This document shows positions 6,703 to 10,022 of a stretch of 10,022 nt of DNA, one piece after another. The position numbers and the translations under genes are program-made. This DNA is from Candidatus Krumholzibacteriia bacterium (lineage in GTDB: Bacteria > Krumholzibacteriota > Krumholzibacteria > WVZY01 > JAKEHA01), in assembly GCA_029863355.1 (NCBI GenBank), contig JAOTVO010000079.1:1-10022 (forward strand), in the 5' to 3' direction. How positions within the stretch are numbered: position 1 is the first letter of the stretch; every line of letters begins with the position of its first letter. The notes under the pieces are model-generated. The model was not told the DNA's origin. It saw only the letters and a list, made by a program, of their open reading frames with translations, and ran no database searches.

Positions 6703-7197
6703 ATGGAAACGGTGCTGTTCTACATATTCGCGGTTCTGACCGTCGCCGGCGGCGTGGCCATGGTGAGCCTGCGCAACCCGCTCTCGGGAGCCTTCGCGCT
6801 GGTGATGTCCATGGTGGGCCTGGCCGCGCTCTACGCGATGCTGCACGCGGAATTCGTGTTCATCCTGCAAGTTCTGGTCTACGCGGGCGCCATCATGGTG
6901 CTGGTGATCTTCACCATCATGCTCCTCAACCTGAACCGCGAGGAGCTGCACGAAGTGCCCGTGAGCAGGATTCGCCTGCTGGTGATGGGCGCGGTGTGCG
7001 CGGGGCTCGCGTGGGCTGCGGTCCGCGTGCTCGATCAGGTGCCGCAGGCGAAGGTGGAGATGGTGGCCGACTTCGGGAGCATCGAGGCGGTTGGCCGGCT
7101 CATGCTGACCGATTTCCTCTATCCGTTCGAAGTGATATCGCTGGTGTTGCTCGTAGCCATCGCCGGAGTCGTGCTCCTGGCCAAGCGGAGGATATAG
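6703..7197 (+). CDS. nuoJ: NADH-quinone oxidoreductase subunit J
   Basis: NuoJ (ND6) is a small membrane subunit whose third helix changes shape during turnover and links quinone chemistry to the proton channels. The 164-residue protein shows five hydrophobic segments at about 3-22, 28-48, 52-76, 89-108 and 141-160. Helix 3 holds the conserved [14 protein letters not shown] stretch (57-70) with Tyr60 before the flexible glycine. RNPLSGA (24-30) follows helix 1, as in the family. The end, from [13 protein letters not shown] to a basic AKRRI tail, is also typical. The start is ATG at 6703, one base after the nuoH TGA. No separate ribosome binding site is evident, so translation is probably coupled to nuoH. 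Confidence 0.95.
   Translation: METVLFYIFAVLTVAGGVAMVSLRNPLSGAFALVMSMVGLAALYAMLHAEFVFILQVLVYAGAIMVLVIFTIMLLNLNREELHEVPVSRIRLLVMGAVCAGLAWAAVRVLDQVPQAKVEMVADFGSIEAVGRLMLTDFLYPFEVISLVLLVAIAGVVLLAKRRI
7187..7191 (+). promoter_or_regulatory. Ribosome binding site of nuoK
   Basis: GGAGG is embedded in the last codons of nuoJ, 7 bases before the nuoK ATG at 7199. Its ideal spacing supports this ATG over a second in-frame ATG at codon 6. Confidence 0.7.
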
Positions 7198-7198
7198 G

Positions 7199-7506
7199 AT
7201 GGGCCCGGTCGGGATGCACCACTACCTGGCGCTGAGCGCGATCCTGTTCTTCCTGGGCGTGTTCGGCGTTCTGTTCCGGCGCAACTTGATCGTGATCTTC
7301 ATGTCGATCGAGCTGATGCTGAACGCGGCCAACCTGACCTTCGTCACCTTCGCGCGCTACACGGGAAACATGGACGGCCACGTGATCGCGTTCTTCGTAA
7401 TGGCGCTGGCGGCGGCGGAGGCGGGAATCGGGCTGGCCATCCTGGTGATGGTGTTCCGCAACCGCGCCACCGTACAGGCCGACGACCTGGTCATGATGAG
7501 GGACTG

Positions 7507-7507
<1 letters not shown>
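7199..7507 (+). CDS. nuoK: NADH-quinone oxidoreductase subunit K
   Basis: NuoK (ND4L) is a three-helix membrane subunit, related to MrpC of sodium/proton antiporters, that contributes to a proton channel next to NuoJ. At 102 residues it matches the family length. Three hydrophobic helices lie at about 9-25, 30-50 and 62-86. The two membrane glutamates needed for proton transfer are both present: Glu38 in [12 protein letters not shown] and Glu74 in [11 protein letters not shown], matching E. coli Glu36 and Glu72. The start is one base after nuoJ. The TGA stop shares its last base with the nuoL ATG (sequence TGATG), a classic coupled junction. Confidence 0.97.
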
Positions 7508-9522
<2,015 letters not shown>

Positions 9523-10022
9523 ATGGATACGCTGAGCCTGGTGACATTCCTGCCCGTGGCGGGCGCCGTCGCACTGGCGCTCTTCCCCGAGCGCGCGCAC
9601 GGTGCCATGCGCGCCTTCGCGCTGCTCGTCAGCCTGGCCGCGTTCGCCGCGTCGGTGCCGTTGGTGATCCGCTTTGCGCCCGTGGCCGAGATGCAGTTCG
9701 TAGTCGAGAAGCAGTGGATTCCGGCGCTGGGCATCTCCTACAAGATGGGTCTCGACGGGATCACACTGTGGCTGGTGCTGCTCGTCACTTTCCTCACGCC
9801 CATCACCATACTCAGCTGCTTCGCTTCGATCACCGAGCGTGTGAAGGAGTTTTTCATCTGCATGCTCATCCTGGAGACGGCGATGATCGGCGCGTTCGTG
9901 GCACTCGACCTCTTCCTCTTCTATGTCTTTTGGGAGGCGATGCTCATCCCGATGTACTTCATGATCGGGATGTGGGGTGGCGAGAGGCGCATCTACGCCA
10001 CGGTGAAGTTCTTCATCTATAC
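9523..10022 (+). CDS. nuoM: NADH-quinone oxidoreductase subunit M (antiporter-like), 5' part
   Basis: This is the start of nuoM (ND4), the middle antiporter-like proton-pumping subunit. The frame opens with ATG directly after the nuoL TAG and is open to the right edge, giving 166 residues of an expected 500 or so. Hydrophobic segments lie at about 4-21, 28-50, 79-103, 109-130 and 131-151. The family motif is FYVFWEAMLIPMYFMIGMWG (133-152), in which Glu138 is the proton-path glutamate matching E. coli Glu144. YKMGLDGITLWLVLL (73-87) is the usual stretch before it. The end is cut by the window and not by a mutation. nuoN would be expected next. Confidence 0.95.
   Translation, partial: MDTLSLVTFLPVAGAVALALFPERAHGAMRAFALLVSLAAFAASVPLVIRFAPVAEMQFVVEKQWIPALGISYKMGLDGITLWLVLLVTFLTPITILSCFASITERVKEFFICMLILETAMIGAFVALDLFLFYVFWEAMLIPMYFMIGMWGGERRIYATVKFFIY

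Noticed and set aside
6699..6710. Shared sequence AGATGGAAAC at the nuoE (1943-1952) and nuoJ (6701-6710) starts as a regulatory repeat
   Set aside because: It mostly reflects the codons for Met-Glu and one more residue and is too short to be meaningful.

Overview
The window lies inside one operon for the proton-pumping NADH:quinone oxidoreductase (respiratory complex I, NDH-1). All genes are on the + strand and almost no DNA is left between them. The order is nuoC, nuoD, nuoE, nuoF, nuoG, nuoH, nuoJ, nuoK, nuoL and the 5' part of nuoM, which runs off the right edge. Nine genes are complete apart from a small doubt about the nuoC start. No RNA genes, mobile elements, CRISPR arrays or internal terminators are visible, and no gene-free stretch exceeds about 65 bases.

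Layout: bases 1-63 are a short leader, possibly holding the last codons of an upstream gene (nuoB would be expected), a GC-rich hairpin and the nuoC ribosome binding site. Bases 64-1933 encode the connecting subunits NuoC and NuoD as separate genes overlapping by 14 bases. Bases 1945-5398 encode the NADH-oxidising electron input module NuoE, NuoF and NuoG. Bases 5424-10022 encode the membrane arm NuoH, NuoJ, NuoK, NuoL and NuoM. Electrons would pass from NADH to FMN in NuoF, along iron-sulfur clusters in NuoE, NuoF and NuoG, and then through NuoI and NuoB (neither in the window) to quinone at the NuoD/NuoH interface. NuoJ, NuoK, NuoL and NuoM carry the proton path.

The organism is a bacterium of high GC content, judged by eye from strongly G/C-ending codons. 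Separate nuoC and nuoD genes and the presence of the NADH module argue against enterobacteria, and against cyanobacteria and chloroplasts. The Arg-Leu-Asn-Tyr form of the NuoD quinone-site motif, the short NuoG and the long NuoH recall Myxococcota, Acidobacteriota or related environmental phyla, but the sequence alone does not fix the lineage.

I do not see a wholly new system. The points worth a second look are: no nuoI between nuoH and nuoJ; a NuoG of only about 528 residues that still has all ligands for the N7 cluster; an extra segment of about 75-85 residues in NuoH that looks like two added membrane helices; an aspartate-rich leader on NuoD; and TAG as the stop codon of seven of nine genes despite the high GC content.
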